From: Aeromonas bivalvium
GTDB taxonomy: Bacteria > Pseudomonadota > Gammaproteobacteria > Enterobacterales > Aeromonadaceae
NCBI RefSeq assembly: GCF_000819765.1
Contig: NZ_CDBT01000027.1
Span: 26,059 to 90,058 of the forward strand
Reading direction: 5' to 3'
DNA length: 64,000 nucleotides
The position numbers were made by a program, and so were the translations under genes. Shown here piece by piece: positions 18,158-27,800 of this stretch (its first letter is position 1; each line of letters starts with the position of its first letter). Under the pieces are notes generated by a model that worked only from the letters and a program-made list of their open reading frames with translations, was not told the origin of the DNA and ran no database searches.

Positions 18158-18187
18158 AAAAAGCCGCTCGATGAGCGGCTTTTTTTA
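18158..18187. terminator. Strong terminator between mscS and pyrE
   Basis: Twelve-base arms (18158-18169 and 18173-18184) have a 3-base loop, with A-run before and T-run after. It separates the convergent mscS (plus) and pyrE (minus) and can serve both. Confidence 0.9.
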
Positions 18188-18208
18188 TGCTGATGGCGCC
18201 AACCGCCG

Positions 18209-18862
18209 TCAGATGCCGTATTGGGCGCGATAGGCCTTCATGGCCGCCAGTTGCGCCGCCAGCTCCGGCTGCTCGGCCTGCTTCTCTTCCAGATACTGGA
18301 TCAAATCGCTCATCTGGATGATGGCGATGATGTGGGCGCCGTAGTCACGCTCCACTTCCTGGATGGCGGAGAGCTCGCCCTTGCCCTTCTCCTGACGGTC
18401 CAGGGCGATCAGCACCCCGGCCAGGGAGGCGCCGTTGGCCTGGATCAGATCCATGGATTCGCGGATGGCGGTCCCGGCGGTGATGACATCGTCCACCAGC
18501 ATGATGCGCCCCTTGAGCGGGCTGCCCACCAGATTGCCGCCCTCGCCGTGATCCTTGGCCTCCTTGCGGTTGAAGCACCAGGGCACGTCCACGTCGTGCT
18601 GCTCCACCAGTTGCACCGCGGTGGCGGAGGCGATGGGGATCCCCTTGTAGGCCGGGCCAAACAGCACGTCGAATTCGATGCCGGCATCCATCAGGGCGGC
18701 GGCATAGAAGCGGCCGAGGCGGGCCAGGTCGCGGCCGCTGTTGAACAGGCCGGCGTTGAAGAAGTAGGGGCTCTTGCGGCCGGATTTCAGGGTGAATTCA
18801 CCGAATTTGAGAACCTGTTTCTCCAGGGCGAACTCGATAAATTGACGCTGGTAGGCTTTCAT
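18209..18862 (-). CDS. pyrE: Orotate phosphoribosyltransferase
   Basis: PyrE makes orotidine 5'-phosphate from orotate and PRPP in pyrimidine synthesis. The 217-residue protein carries the PRPP-binding loop [14 protein letters not shown] near residue 120 and F-G-P-A-Y-K-G-I in the hood region. The ATG is at 18862. It follows rph on the same strand, as in E. coli. The hairpin and T-run between rph and pyrE fit UTP-sensing attenuation known from that organism. Confidence 0.97.
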   Translation of the reverse strand: MKAYQRQFIEFALEKQVLKFGEFTLKSGRKSPYFFNAGLFNSGRDLARLGRFYAAALMDAGIEFDVLFGPAYKGIPIASATAVQLVEQHDVDVPWCFNRKEAKDHGEGGNLVGSPLKGRIMLVDDVITAGTAIRESMDLIQANGASLAGVLIALDRQEKGKGELSAIQEVERDYGAHIIAIIQMSDLIQYLEEKQAEQPELAAQLAAMKAYRAQYGI

Positions 18863-18902
18863 TCTGGCTCCTTGCTTGGCTTGTCGTTGACTGGTGTGGG
18901 GG

Positions 18903-18930
18903 TATAAAAAAACGCGGTCAATGCCGCGTT
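18903..18930 (-). promoter_or_regulatory. Attenuator-type terminator in the rph-pyrE leader
   Basis: On the minus strand AACGCGG (18911-18917) and CCGCGTT (18924-18930) form a stem with a 6-base loop, followed by a run of T. It lies between the rph stop (18946) and the pyrE ATG (18862). In E. coli, coupling of rph translation to transcription decides whether an equivalent terminator blocks pyrE when UTP is high. The structure and position match. Regulation here is inferred. Confidence 0.75.
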
Positions 18931-18945
18931 TTTCAAATCAGAAAT

Positions 18946-19662
<717 letters not shown>

Positions 19663-19809
19663 GGGACTGACCTCTGGGCTGGCTCAAATTGGCGGGGGAT
19701 TATAAGTGATCCCGCCCCAAATATCAGCCGCTAAAACCACGCCGTCGGCTGACGGGGCAAGCCCGGCTGAGTATACTGGCCACACACTTCATCAAGCCCG
19801 GAACAATCA

Positions 19810-20673
19810 ATGATTCACAGCATGACCGCCTACGCCCGCAAGGAATTCAAGGGCGACTGGGGCACAGCCGTTTGGGAAATTCGTTCGGTCAACCAGCGCT
19901 ATCTGGAAACCTACATCCGCCTGCCGGAGCAACTGCGCAGCCTGGAGCCGGTTCTGCGTGAGCGTTTCCGCGCCAAGCTGCAGCGCGGCAAGGTGGAGTG
20001 CAACCTGAGGTTCGAGGCCGCGCAGGCCGCCGCCAGCCAGCTCCACATCAATGAAGAGCTGGCCAGGCTCATCATCGACAGTGCCAACTGGGTAATGAAA
20101 GAGGCGGGCCAGGGCCAGCTCAACCCGGTGGACGTGCTGCGCTGGCCGGGTGTCATGGCCGCCGCCGAGCAGGACATGGACGCGGTCGCCACCGAGCTGC
20201 TCGGCGGTTTCGATCTGACCATGGAAGATTTCCTCGCCTCCCGCGCCAGCGAAGGGGCCAACCTCAAGGCACTGATCCAGCAGCGTCTGGACGGCATCCA
20301 GGTGGAAGTGAAGAAGGTGCGCGAGCACCTGCCCTTGATCATCGAGTGGCAGCGCCAGAAGCTCACCGACCGCCTGGCCGAGGCCAAGGTGGAGCTGGAT
20401 CCGGCCCGCATCGAGCAGGAGATCGTGCTGCTGGCCCAGAAGATCGACGTGGCCGAAGAGCTGGATCGCCTGGAGATGCACATCGGCGAGACCATCAAGA
20501 TCATGAAGAAGGGGGGCGCCTGCGGCCGTCGCCTCGACTTCATGATGCAGGAGTTCAACCGCGAGTCAAACACGCTGGGCTCCAAGTCCATCAACGCCGA
20601 GGTGACCCAGTCCGCCGTCGAGTTGAAGGTCCTCATCGAGCAGATGCGCGAGCAGATCCAGAACATTGAGTGA
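19810..20673 (+). CDS. yicC: YicC family endoribonuclease
   Basis: This 287-residue protein begins M-I-H-S-M-T-A-Y-A-R, the highly conserved YicC/YloC N-terminus, and has a DUF1732 C-terminal part (A-E-E-L-D-R-L-E-M-H-I-G, then G-R-R-L-D-F-M-M-Q-E-F-N-R-E). YicC-type proteins are oligomeric endoribonucleases in E. coli and B. subtilis. It is cytosolic. The gene diverges from rph as in E. coli. Confidence 0.93.
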   Translation: MIHSMTAYARKEFKGDWGTAVWEIRSVNQRYLETYIRLPEQLRSLEPVLRERFRAKLQRGKVECNLRFEAAQAAASQLHINEELARLIIDSANWVMKEAGQGQLNPVDVLRWPGVMAAAEQDMDAVATELLGGFDLTMEDFLASRASEGANLKALIQQRLDGIQVEVKKVREHLPLIIEWQRQKLTDRLAEAKVELDPARIEQEIVLLAQKIDVAEELDRLEMHIGETIKIMKKGGACGRRLDFMMQEFNRESNTLGSKSINAEVTQSAVELKVLIEQMREQIQNIE

Positions 20674-20707
20674 TGCTTGCTTGAACATCACCTGATGCCA
20701 GAGAGAC

Positions 20708-20733
20708 GAGCCCTTGCTCCACAAGGGCTCTTT
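20708..20733 (+). terminator. Terminator after yicC
   Basis: Nine-base perfect arms GAGCCCTTG (20708-20716) and CAAGGGCTC (20722-20730) surround a 5-base loop, followed by only three T. It marks the boundary between housekeeping genes and the T6SS island. Confidence 0.65.
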
Positions 20734-20827
20734 ACGCTTCGGCTCGATGGCAAAGCCGCCCCCTCGCCATATAAGCCGGGCCGGACACCCTATCTCACCG
20801 CCCCAAAACAGACAGATTGACTGATTG

Positions 20828-20914
20828 ACGCAATTTGTTGCGCACCATCCAGCATGAACATCCAAGCTGCAACCGATGCCAGCGATTTCCTCTGACATGC
20901 GCAACTAATTGCGC
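20828..20914. promoter_or_regulatory. Two near-identical palindromes: candidate enhancer sites for a sigma54 activator
   Basis: A 16-base inverted repeat occurs at 20828-20843 and, in opposite orientation, at 20899-20914. The shared core is GCGCAAC-A/T-AATTGCG. Centres are 71 bases apart. They lie roughly 75-160 bases upstream of the -24 element, the range used by VasH/NtrC-type activators. The protein that binds is not known from this window. Confidence 0.55.
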
Positions 20915-20986
20915 GCCCAAGCCAAGCTCCATATCACCATGAAGAATAACTTATTATTAAACAATGGCTTATATTAAGCCTATTCA

Positions 20987-21003
20987 TTGGCACGCTTCTT
21001 GGT
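20987..21003 (+). promoter_or_regulatory. Sigma54 (-24/-12) promoter of hcp
   Basis: TTGGCACG-CTTC-TTGGT has the invariant GG (20989-20990) separated by 10 bases from the -12 pair (21001-21002). That pair reads GG rather than GC, its single departure from consensus. Transcription would start near 21014, 50 bases before hcp. Sigma54 control of hcp is known in Vibrio and Aeromonas T6SS. Confidence 0.75.
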
Positions 21004-21063
21004 TCAGTGCTGGTCGGGTTGCGCATGTGCGCCGCCATCCATCACTCAACCAGGAGCATTACC

Positions 21064-21582
21064 ATGCCAACTCCGTGTTATATCAGCATCGAAGGTAAAA
21101 CCCAGGGCAACATCACTGCCGGTGCCTTCACCTCTGACTCCGTCGGCAACATCTTCGTGCAGGGCCATGAAGACGAGATGCTGGTACAAGAGTTCCAGCA
21201 CGTGGTCACTGTGCCGACCGATCCGCAATCCGGTCAGCCTGCCGGCCAGCGTGTCCACAAGCCGTTCAAGTTCACCGTGGCCCTGAACAAGGCCGTACCG
21301 CTGATGTACAACTCCCTCGCCTCCGGCGAGATGCTGCCGAAAGTGACCCTGAAGTGGTACCGCACCTCGGTCGAAGGCAAGCAGGAGCACTTCTTCTCCA
21401 CCGTGCTGACCGACGCCACCATCGTCGACATCGACTGCCAGATGCCCCACTGCCAGGATCCGGCCAACGCCGACTTCACCCAGCTGATCCAGGTCTCCCT
21501 GGCCTATCGCAAGATCGACTGGGAGCACACAGTGGCCGGCACCTCGGGTGCTGACGACTGGCGCGCACCGATCGAAGCCTGA
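21064..21582 (+). CDS. hcp: T6SS tube protein Hcp
   Basis: Hcp stacks as hexameric rings to make the inner tube of the type VI secretion system and is secreted. The 172-residue protein has the conserved start P-T-P-C-Y-I-S-I-E-G-K-T-Q-G-N-I-T-A-G and H-E-D-E-M-L-V-Q-E-F. The C-terminal Y-R-K-I-D-W-E-H family end is also present. An AGGAG site precedes the ATG at 21064; a longer upstream frame was rejected. It heads an auxiliary hcp-vgrG-effector cluster. No baseplate, membrane or sheath genes are in the window. Confidence 0.97.
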   Translation: MPTPCYISIEGKTQGNITAGAFTSDSVGNIFVQGHEDEMLVQEFQHVVTVPTDPQSGQPAGQRVHKPFKFTVALNKAVPLMYNSLASGEMLPKVTLKWYRTSVEGKQEHFFSTVLTDATIVDIDCQMPHCQDPANADFTQLIQVSLAYRKIDWEHTVAGTSGADDWRAPIEA

Positions 21583-21638
21583 TGCCGCACGAGGGAGCCT
21601 GATCGAGGCTCCCTCTCGTCTCCATAGATCGAGGACAA

Positions 21639-21860
21639 ATGATGCCAAGAGAATCCTTCTATCCGGATACGGGTGAACCCCATATCCATCTGCACAGGGG
21701 CGGGGCCACCTTCACCGACATAGGCCACAGCCACAGAACCCTGGTCAATGGCTCTCTGGTCTACCGAGGAGTCATCCGGGAAGTCATTGCCGAGCTGGAA
21801 ACCAGAGGCGATGCCCGCAGTCGGCAAATCGCCAGTTATATCCAGAGCAATCTCGCCTGA
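21639..21860 (+). CDS. Small His-rich protein between hcp and vgrG, unknown
   Basis: This encodes 73 residues with a GAGG ribosome site just before the ATG. The N-terminal half has an H-I-H-L-H-R-G-G segment and H-S-H-R, which could bind metal. The rest is a short helix (V-I-R-E-V-I-A-E-L-E). It lies 57 bases after hcp on the same strand, so it is probably cotranscribed. No family was recognised. A T6SS accessory role is inferred from position only. Confidence 0.6.
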   Translation: MMPRESFYPDTGEPHIHLHRGGATFTDIGHSHRTLVNGSLVYRGVIREVIAELETRGDARSRQIASYIQSNLA

Positions 21861-22064
21861 TGCCAGGGCCGGCGCCACGGCCCTCTTCATCCGCAGACCC
21901 GCCTCTTTCTATTGCCCACTTGCCAGATGAGCGGGCAGCAGAAAGATAACGATGACCCCCTATCCCGCGCCGTCACAGGCGTGCGGTAGCCATGGCGCCG
22001 AAAAAGTTGCTCCCATGGCACATCTCTTACCCTCCCCAGACGGGGAGCTGACCCGCGAGGCCCC

Positions 22065-24095
22065 ATGGCAGACAACACAGGATTGCAGTTCACCGCCCGG
22101 GTGGGCACCCTGCCCGAGACCACCTTCGCCGTGGCCGGGTTCAGCCTGGATGAGCGCCTGAGCGGCCCCTTCACGCTGACCATTGACCTCGCCAGCCACC
22201 AGGCCGACATCCCCTTCGCCGAGGTGCTCGACCAGCCCTGCGAGCTGCTGGTCTGGTACCACGGCGAGCTGCAGCGCCGGGTCTGCGGCGTGGTCAGCGA
22301 CATGGTGCAAGGGGACAGCGGCTTTCGCCGCACCCGCTACCAGGTCGTCGTCAGGCCCGCCCTCTGGCGTCTCTCCCTGCGTCGCAACGCCCGCATCTTC
22401 CAGGCGCAAAAACCTGAAGAAATCATCAGCATACTGCTGCAAGAGTCCGGTATCACCGACTATGCCTTCGCCCTGAAACACGACCACCCCCAGCGGGAAT
22501 ACTGCGTCCAGTACCGCGAGAGCGACCTCGAGTTCGTCGAGCGCCTCGCCGCCGAAGAGGGGCTCTTCTATTTTCACGAGTTCGAGGCGGGCAAGCACCG
22601 CATCGTCTTTGCCGACGATGCCGCCGCCCTGACCCCGGGCCCCGCGCTCTTCTTCAATCTCGGCAACCGCTCCCTGGAGCAGGGGCCTTATGTACGCCAG
22701 TTCCACTACCGCGAATCGGTGCGCACCAGCGAGGTGGAGCTGAAAGACTACAGCTTCAAGACCCCGGCCTATGGCCTCTCCCATCATGTCGTCGGCAGCG
22801 CCCTCGACCATCAACGGGATGGCTATCAGCATTTTGACTACCCGGGCCGCTTCAAAGCCGACCCAAGCGGCAAGGCCTTCAGCCAGTACCGGCTCGACGC
22901 CCTGCGCCAGGACGCCATGACGAGCCAGGGCCAGTCCAACTGCGCCGCCCTGTTGCCGGGGCAGCGTTTCTCCCTGAGCGAGCACCCCAACGACAGCCTC
23001 AACACCGACTGGCAGATTGTCCATGTCCGCCACATCGGCAAGCAGCCCCAGGCCCTGGAAGAGGAAGGGGGCGATGGCGCCACTACCCTTGGCAACGACT
23101 TCCATGTGGTCAAGGCCCAGCAGAGCTGGCGCCCCGCCATTCCCCACAAACCCATGGTGGACGGCCCCCAGGTCGCCTTCGTGGTGGGACCCGAGGGGGA
23201 GGAGATCTATTGCGACGAGCACGGCCGGGTCAAGCTGCAATTCCCCTGGGACCGCTATGGCTCGAGCAGCGACCAAAGCTCCTGCTGGGTACGGGTGAGC
23301 CAGGGCTGGGCCGGCGGTCAGTACGGCATCATGGCCATTCCCCGCATCGGTCACGAGGTGATCGTTTCCTTCCTGGAAGGGGACCCGGATCAGCCCATCG
23401 TCACCGGGCGCACCTATCACGCCACCAACCGGCCGCCCTACGAGCTGCCTACCCACAAGACCCGCACCGTGCTGCGCACCGAGACCCACCAGGGGGAGGG
23501 CTTCAACGAGCTGCGCTTCGAGGATCAGGCGGGCCAGGAGGAGATCTATATCCACGGTCAGAAAGACCTGAACCTGCTCATCGAAAACGACGCGGCCTGG
23601 CACATCAAGCACGACGAGCATCGGGATATCGACAATGAGCGGGTGACCCGCATCAAGGCCAACGACCATCTCAGCGTCGATGGCGAGAAGCGCGACCAGA
23701 TCAAGGGGGACTATTCCCTCACCGTGGATAGCTCACTGCATCAGAAGCTGGGACAGAGCTGGCTCGGCCAGGCGGGCCAGCAGATCCACATCAAGGCAGG
23801 GGCCAAGGTGGTGCTGGAGGCGGGCTCGGAAATCACCGTCAAGGTCGGTGGCAGCTTCCTCAAGGTCGATGGCGGTGGTGTCACCCTGGTCGGCCCCACC
23901 ATCAAGATGAACTCCGGCGGCGGCCCGGGTGCGGGTGCTGGCTGGGCAGGCAAGGTGCCAGTCACCCCCCAAGGCGTCACTTCACCCCCCCCGCCCAAGG
24001 CCCCCCTCAGCGCGGCACAAGTCGCCACTATGAAGAGTGCCGCCCCCTTCTGCGAAGAGTGCGAGAAGTGCAAGGAGGGCGCTTGTGATCTCTGA
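22065..24095 (+). CDS. vgrG: T6SS spike protein VgrG with Cys-rich tail
   Basis: VgrG trimers cap the Hcp tube and carry effectors. The 676-residue protein has the gp27-like N-terminal half ([13 protein letters not shown] near 65; [21 protein letters not shown] near 145). The gp5 OB region follows ([25 protein letters not shown] near 410). A beta-helix of I-x-V-x-G repeats ends near 610. A Pro-rich linker and a short tail with four Cys ([12 protein letters not shown]) end the protein. No enzymatic extension is seen, so it is a structural carrier. It overlaps the DUF4123 gene by 11 bases. Confidence 0.96.
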   Translation: MADNTGLQFTARVGTLPETTFAVAGFSLDERLSGPFTLTIDLASHQADIPFAEVLDQPCELLVWYHGELQRRVCGVVSDMVQGDSGFRRTRYQVVVRPALWRLSLRRNARIFQAQKPEEIISILLQESGITDYAFALKHDHPQREYCVQYRESDLEFVERLAAEEGLFYFHEFEAGKHRIVFADDAAALTPGPALFFNLGNRSLEQGPYVRQFHYRESVRTSEVELKDYSFKTPAYGLSHHVVGSALDHQRDGYQHFDYPGRFKADPSGKAFSQYRLDALRQDAMTSQGQSNCAALLPGQRFSLSEHPNDSLNTDWQIVHVRHIGKQPQALEEEGGDGATTLGNDFHVVKAQQSWRPAIPHKPMVDGPQVAFVVGPEGEEIYCDEHGRVKLQFPWDRYGSSSDQSSCWVRVSQGWAGGQYGIMAIPRIGHEVIVSFLEGDPDQPIVTGRTYHATNRPPYELPTHKTRTVLRTETHQGEGFNELRFEDQAGQEEIYIHGQKDLNLLIENDAAWHIKHDEHRDIDNERVTRIKANDHLSVDGEKRDQIKGDYSLTVDSSLHQKLGQSWLGQAGQQIHIKAGAKVVLEAGSEITVKVGGSFLKVDGGGVTLVGPTIKMNSGGGPGAGAGWAGKVPVTPQGVTSPPPPKAPLSAAQVATMKSAAPFCEECEKCKEGACDL

Positions 24096-24813
24096 GTCTC
24101 TTCCCCTCGGCGACTGGTTGCAGACGCTCAACGGCGCGCCTCTGTATGCTGTGCTGGCCGGGGCTAGCGATGCCTCACCCTTGCTGCATTATTATCGGCT
24201 CGATGGCCGAGACATGCCCCAGGGGCTCTACCTCAGCACACCTTACGCAGATTGGCATGCAGTCATGCCCTATCTGGTGCCCCTGCGCAGCGACAGCCCC
24301 TTCTTGCCGTGGATGGCGGAGTGTGAGGCCCAGGATTGGGGGTTTGTGCTCAGCCAGCCAGACAATACCGAACTCCATGGTCACCTGCAGGGGTTGACCC
24401 AGGTCTTCCATCAAGGCAGCGCCGTCTTCTTTCGGTATTGGGACAGCCCCTATCTGACACGGATCGTGGCCGCCCTGGCGGATGAGTTTCCCAAATTAAT
24501 CCCCGGCATTGCGGCGCTCTGGGCCGGGGGACATGCCTTTCGCTGGGACACCAGCCCGCCGATGCCCCCTCGCCCCTATCCCTGGTGGACTGTACCTCCC
24601 GCCCTGGCCAACACCTTGGCCAGTCAGGAAAAGCACACCCTGATCAACAACTTGATGCAGCAGCTTGCCGAGCAGAACGGCCAACTCTACTGGTCTTTTC
24701 CCCAAGCCAATTTACGCCATAAGGTCGCCCGCTTTCTTGAGCTGCGCCAACCCCATTCAGCCGATGTATTGCCAGCGCTCGAGGCAGCGCTGCTCAAAGA
24801 GGTTCAAGCATGA
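24085..24813 (+). CDS. DUF4123 adaptor for T6SS effector loading
   Basis: This 242-residue protein matches the DUF4123 (Tap/TEC) adaptors, which fix a specific effector to VgrG and stay in the cytoplasm. Visible marks are the early L-Y-A-V-L-A-G-A-S motif, G-L-Y-L-S-T-P, a W-G-F-V-L-S segment and F-R-Y-W-D-S-P-Y-L. The GTG start at 24085 was chosen because AAGGAGG stands at 24072-24078. An upstream extension inside vgrG has no such site. It overlaps vgrG and the rhs gene (ATGA at 24810-24813), so all three are coupled. Confidence 0.85.
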   Translation: MISESLPLGDWLQTLNGAPLYAVLAGASDASPLLHYYRLDGRDMPQGLYLSTPYADWHAVMPYLVPLRSDSPFLPWMAECEAQDWGFVLSQPDNTELHGHLQGLTQVFHQGSAVFFRYWDSPYLTRIVAALADEFPKLIPGIAALWAGGHAFRWDTSPPMPPRPYPWWTVPPALANTLASQEKHTLINNLMQQLAEQNGQLYWSFPQANLRHKVARFLELRQPHSADVLPALEAALLKEVQA

Positions 24814-27800
24814 GCAACGCCGGACAACAGCTCTTCAGCCAAGTCATCAAGGATTACCAGCAATCACTAGCCGCCTATCGCAAGGATGCCGAGAGTTACT
24901 GGCTGGGTGAAACCTTCGGCATGAACATGGAGCAGACCATCAAGGTGGGCGATCAAAAGATCACCGCCAGCACCAGCAGCAGCGAGGTCGAGTCCGTCGT
25001 CACCCAGTGCCCGCTCAGCGGGACCTTGCGCCTGGTCCATATGTTCGAATCGGTACGCTTCATCCCCATAGGCAACACCCCTTACAAGATAGAGCCGGTG
25101 AAGCGGGTCAAGGGCCGCTATGTCAATGACGGGCCGATCAAGAGCGGCACCCTGGATGCCAAGGGCATCGCCGAAGTGGTTCAGCTCGAGCCCGGTAAAT
25201 CCTATCGGGTCAGCTTCTATCCCGACTTGCACAAGAGCGACCTGGAGACATTGTTTGCCTCCTACGCCCCCGTGCAGGCCGACCTGGTGGCCTGGTTAAC
25301 CCAGGAGTGGAACGCGAGCCTGAGCCAGGACTGGGACAGGTACACGGCATCCGGCGCAGGCTTGGGCAGCCATGCTGGCGCAGCAGTGAGCGGCATAGGC
25401 AAGGCCCTGGTGAGTGTCTGGGATGATCTCAAGACCATCTACGACTTGCTGGCACACCCTCAGGAGAACCTCGAGAAACTGGCCGAATTCGGAATAGACG
25501 CAGCCGCCATGGCGGCAACCGGAGCATCCCAGATCGAGGCTGGCCTGCTGGTGTTGCAGGATGAGGCCCTTCTCTACCTCTATGCCAATGCCCTGATAAG
25601 TTGGCTCAGGCTGCTGCCTCCGGATCAGCAGACGGAGTTTGGTGCCCAGGTGGTCGCCACCGTGCTCTTCGATGTACTGGTCGGTGTGGTGCTGACCGGG
25701 GGAGCCGGACTCGCCGCCCGCTATGGCGTGAAGGCAATCGGTGCGGCCAAACAGAGCGAGCGCATCACCCGGCTGGTGGGCGCCCTGGTCGAACTCTCCA
25801 AGAAACATAATCTGGCGCAGCACGCCCAGGGGGTAAAGAAGGTGCTGCTGGCCGGGGAAAACAAGCTCAATCCAGGCAAGAAGGCCAATCTGGATCTGGT
25901 CGATGGCGGCACGACCACCAAGCTCGAGCAGGGTACGGCCGTGACCCGTGATCACCACGCCACCACCCGTATCGAGCAGGCTGACAACACCCCTGACAGT
26001 TCCAGCCCGGCCACCACGGGCTCTGGCCATGCAAGCCAGCGAGAAAACGAAACCTGCCTGAACAACTGCCCCGTCTCCATGGTCACGGGGGAAGAGCTGC
26101 TGGCCCTGGACGATGGCCAGTTGCCCGGCATGCTGCCGTTCACCTTTACCCGTCTCTATCGCACCTCGGCCGTGGCCATGGACAGCGGCATGGGGGCAGG
26201 GTGGAGCCATAGCCTGAGCCATCGCCTGGCACGTCACGGTGACACCCTGACCTGGTGGGACAGCGAGGCCAAGGCCATCACCCTGCCCCATCCGACCCGA
26301 CAGATGCCCATGGCCACCAACCGGCTCGCCAAAGCCGCCGTTTATCTGGGAGATGACGCAGATGAAGTCATCGTGGCCCAGGCCGACTCTCCCTTCCTCC
26401 ATTTTCGCTGGCAGGGCAACACAGGTCGGTTGACCGCTCTCTCCGATACCTATGGCAATCGCCTGGAAGTCCGCCATGACGACCAGGGCCGCCCGAGCCG
26501 AGTCGAGAACCAGGCTGGTCTGGCATTGCGTCTGCGCCATGACAACCGGCGGATCACCGCCATCGAATTGCAGCGCTTCGACGGCATCCAGTGGCAGAGC
26601 CTGACGACCCTGCAGCGCTATCACTACAACTCGCAGGGCCAGCTCGGCGCCGCCGAGAATGGGGCCGGTGAGCGGGAATGCTACGAGTACCGGGCCGATG
26701 GCGTGATCCTGGCGCGGCGTCTGGCTGGCGGGGCCAGCTTCTTCTGGGAGTGGCAGGGAGAGGGACACCTTGCCCGTGCCATCCGCCACTGGAGCGACGT
26801 CGCCGGCTTCGATGTGCGCTACGACTGGGACGATGAAAAGGGCCAGGTCACGGTCAACAACGCCGATGGCAGTCAGGAAGTCTACCAGCATGATGACAAT
26901 GCCCGGCTGATCCGCCAGCAAGATCCTGACGGAGCCGTCAGCGAGTTTGTCTACAACGACAAGGGCCAGAAGGTGCTGGCGCGCGATGGGCTGGGGGCCG
27001 AGACCCGCTACCAGTATGACGATCGGGGTCAGCTCAGCCTGGAAATCGCCCCCGATGGCAGCCAGACCGTCTACCACTACTGGGATGGCAAGCTGCGCAA
27101 GCTGGAGCAAGGCGATCGGGAGTGGCGCTTCGAGCACAACGAGCAGGGAGACCCTGTCCGCCGCCTGGATCCCCTGGGCCAGCAGACCCGTTACGGTTAC
27201 ACGGCCCAGGGCAAGCTGGCCTGGGTGGAGCAAGCCGATGGCAGCCGCATCCAGCTTGGCTGGAACCGGCTAGGCCAGCTGATCGAGGAGAAGGCGGCCG
27301 ATGGCACTCTGACCCGCTGGCGCTATGACGAGCGTGGCCGCCAGATCCTGCGGCAGGACGCCAGAGGAGCCATCACCCGCTATGAGTGGGACGACGCAGA
27401 TCGTCTGCGCCAGATCACCCTGCCCGGCGGCGGCACCCGTCGTTTTCAATACAACCCCTATGGCAAGGTCACCCATGAATGGGACGAGCAGGGCCGCGAG
27501 ACCCGCTACGAATACCATGATCGGCTGCATCTGATCAGTCGGCGCATCAACCCAGATGGCAGCGAGCTCAAGTATCGCTACGACAATGCCAAGCGGTTTC
27601 TGAGCCAGATCGAGAACGAACATGGCGAGCAGCATCGCATTCACTATCATCCCAACGGCCTGGTGGCCGAAGAGACAGGATTCGATGGCCGCACCAGCCG
27701 CTATGCCTATGACCTGAACGGTCGCCTGACTGAAAAGACCGAGGTCGGCCGCTCGGGCACCGAGCTGGTTACCCTCTATCGACGCGATGTCATGGGCCGC

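Noticed and set aside
21960..23669. Very long minus-strand open frame over vgrG
   Set aside because: Long antisense frames are common in GC-rich DNA; it has no family resemblance and vgrG on the plus strand is certain.
25296..27233. 645-codon minus-strand frame over rhs
   Set aside because: Antisense shadow of the rhs coding region.
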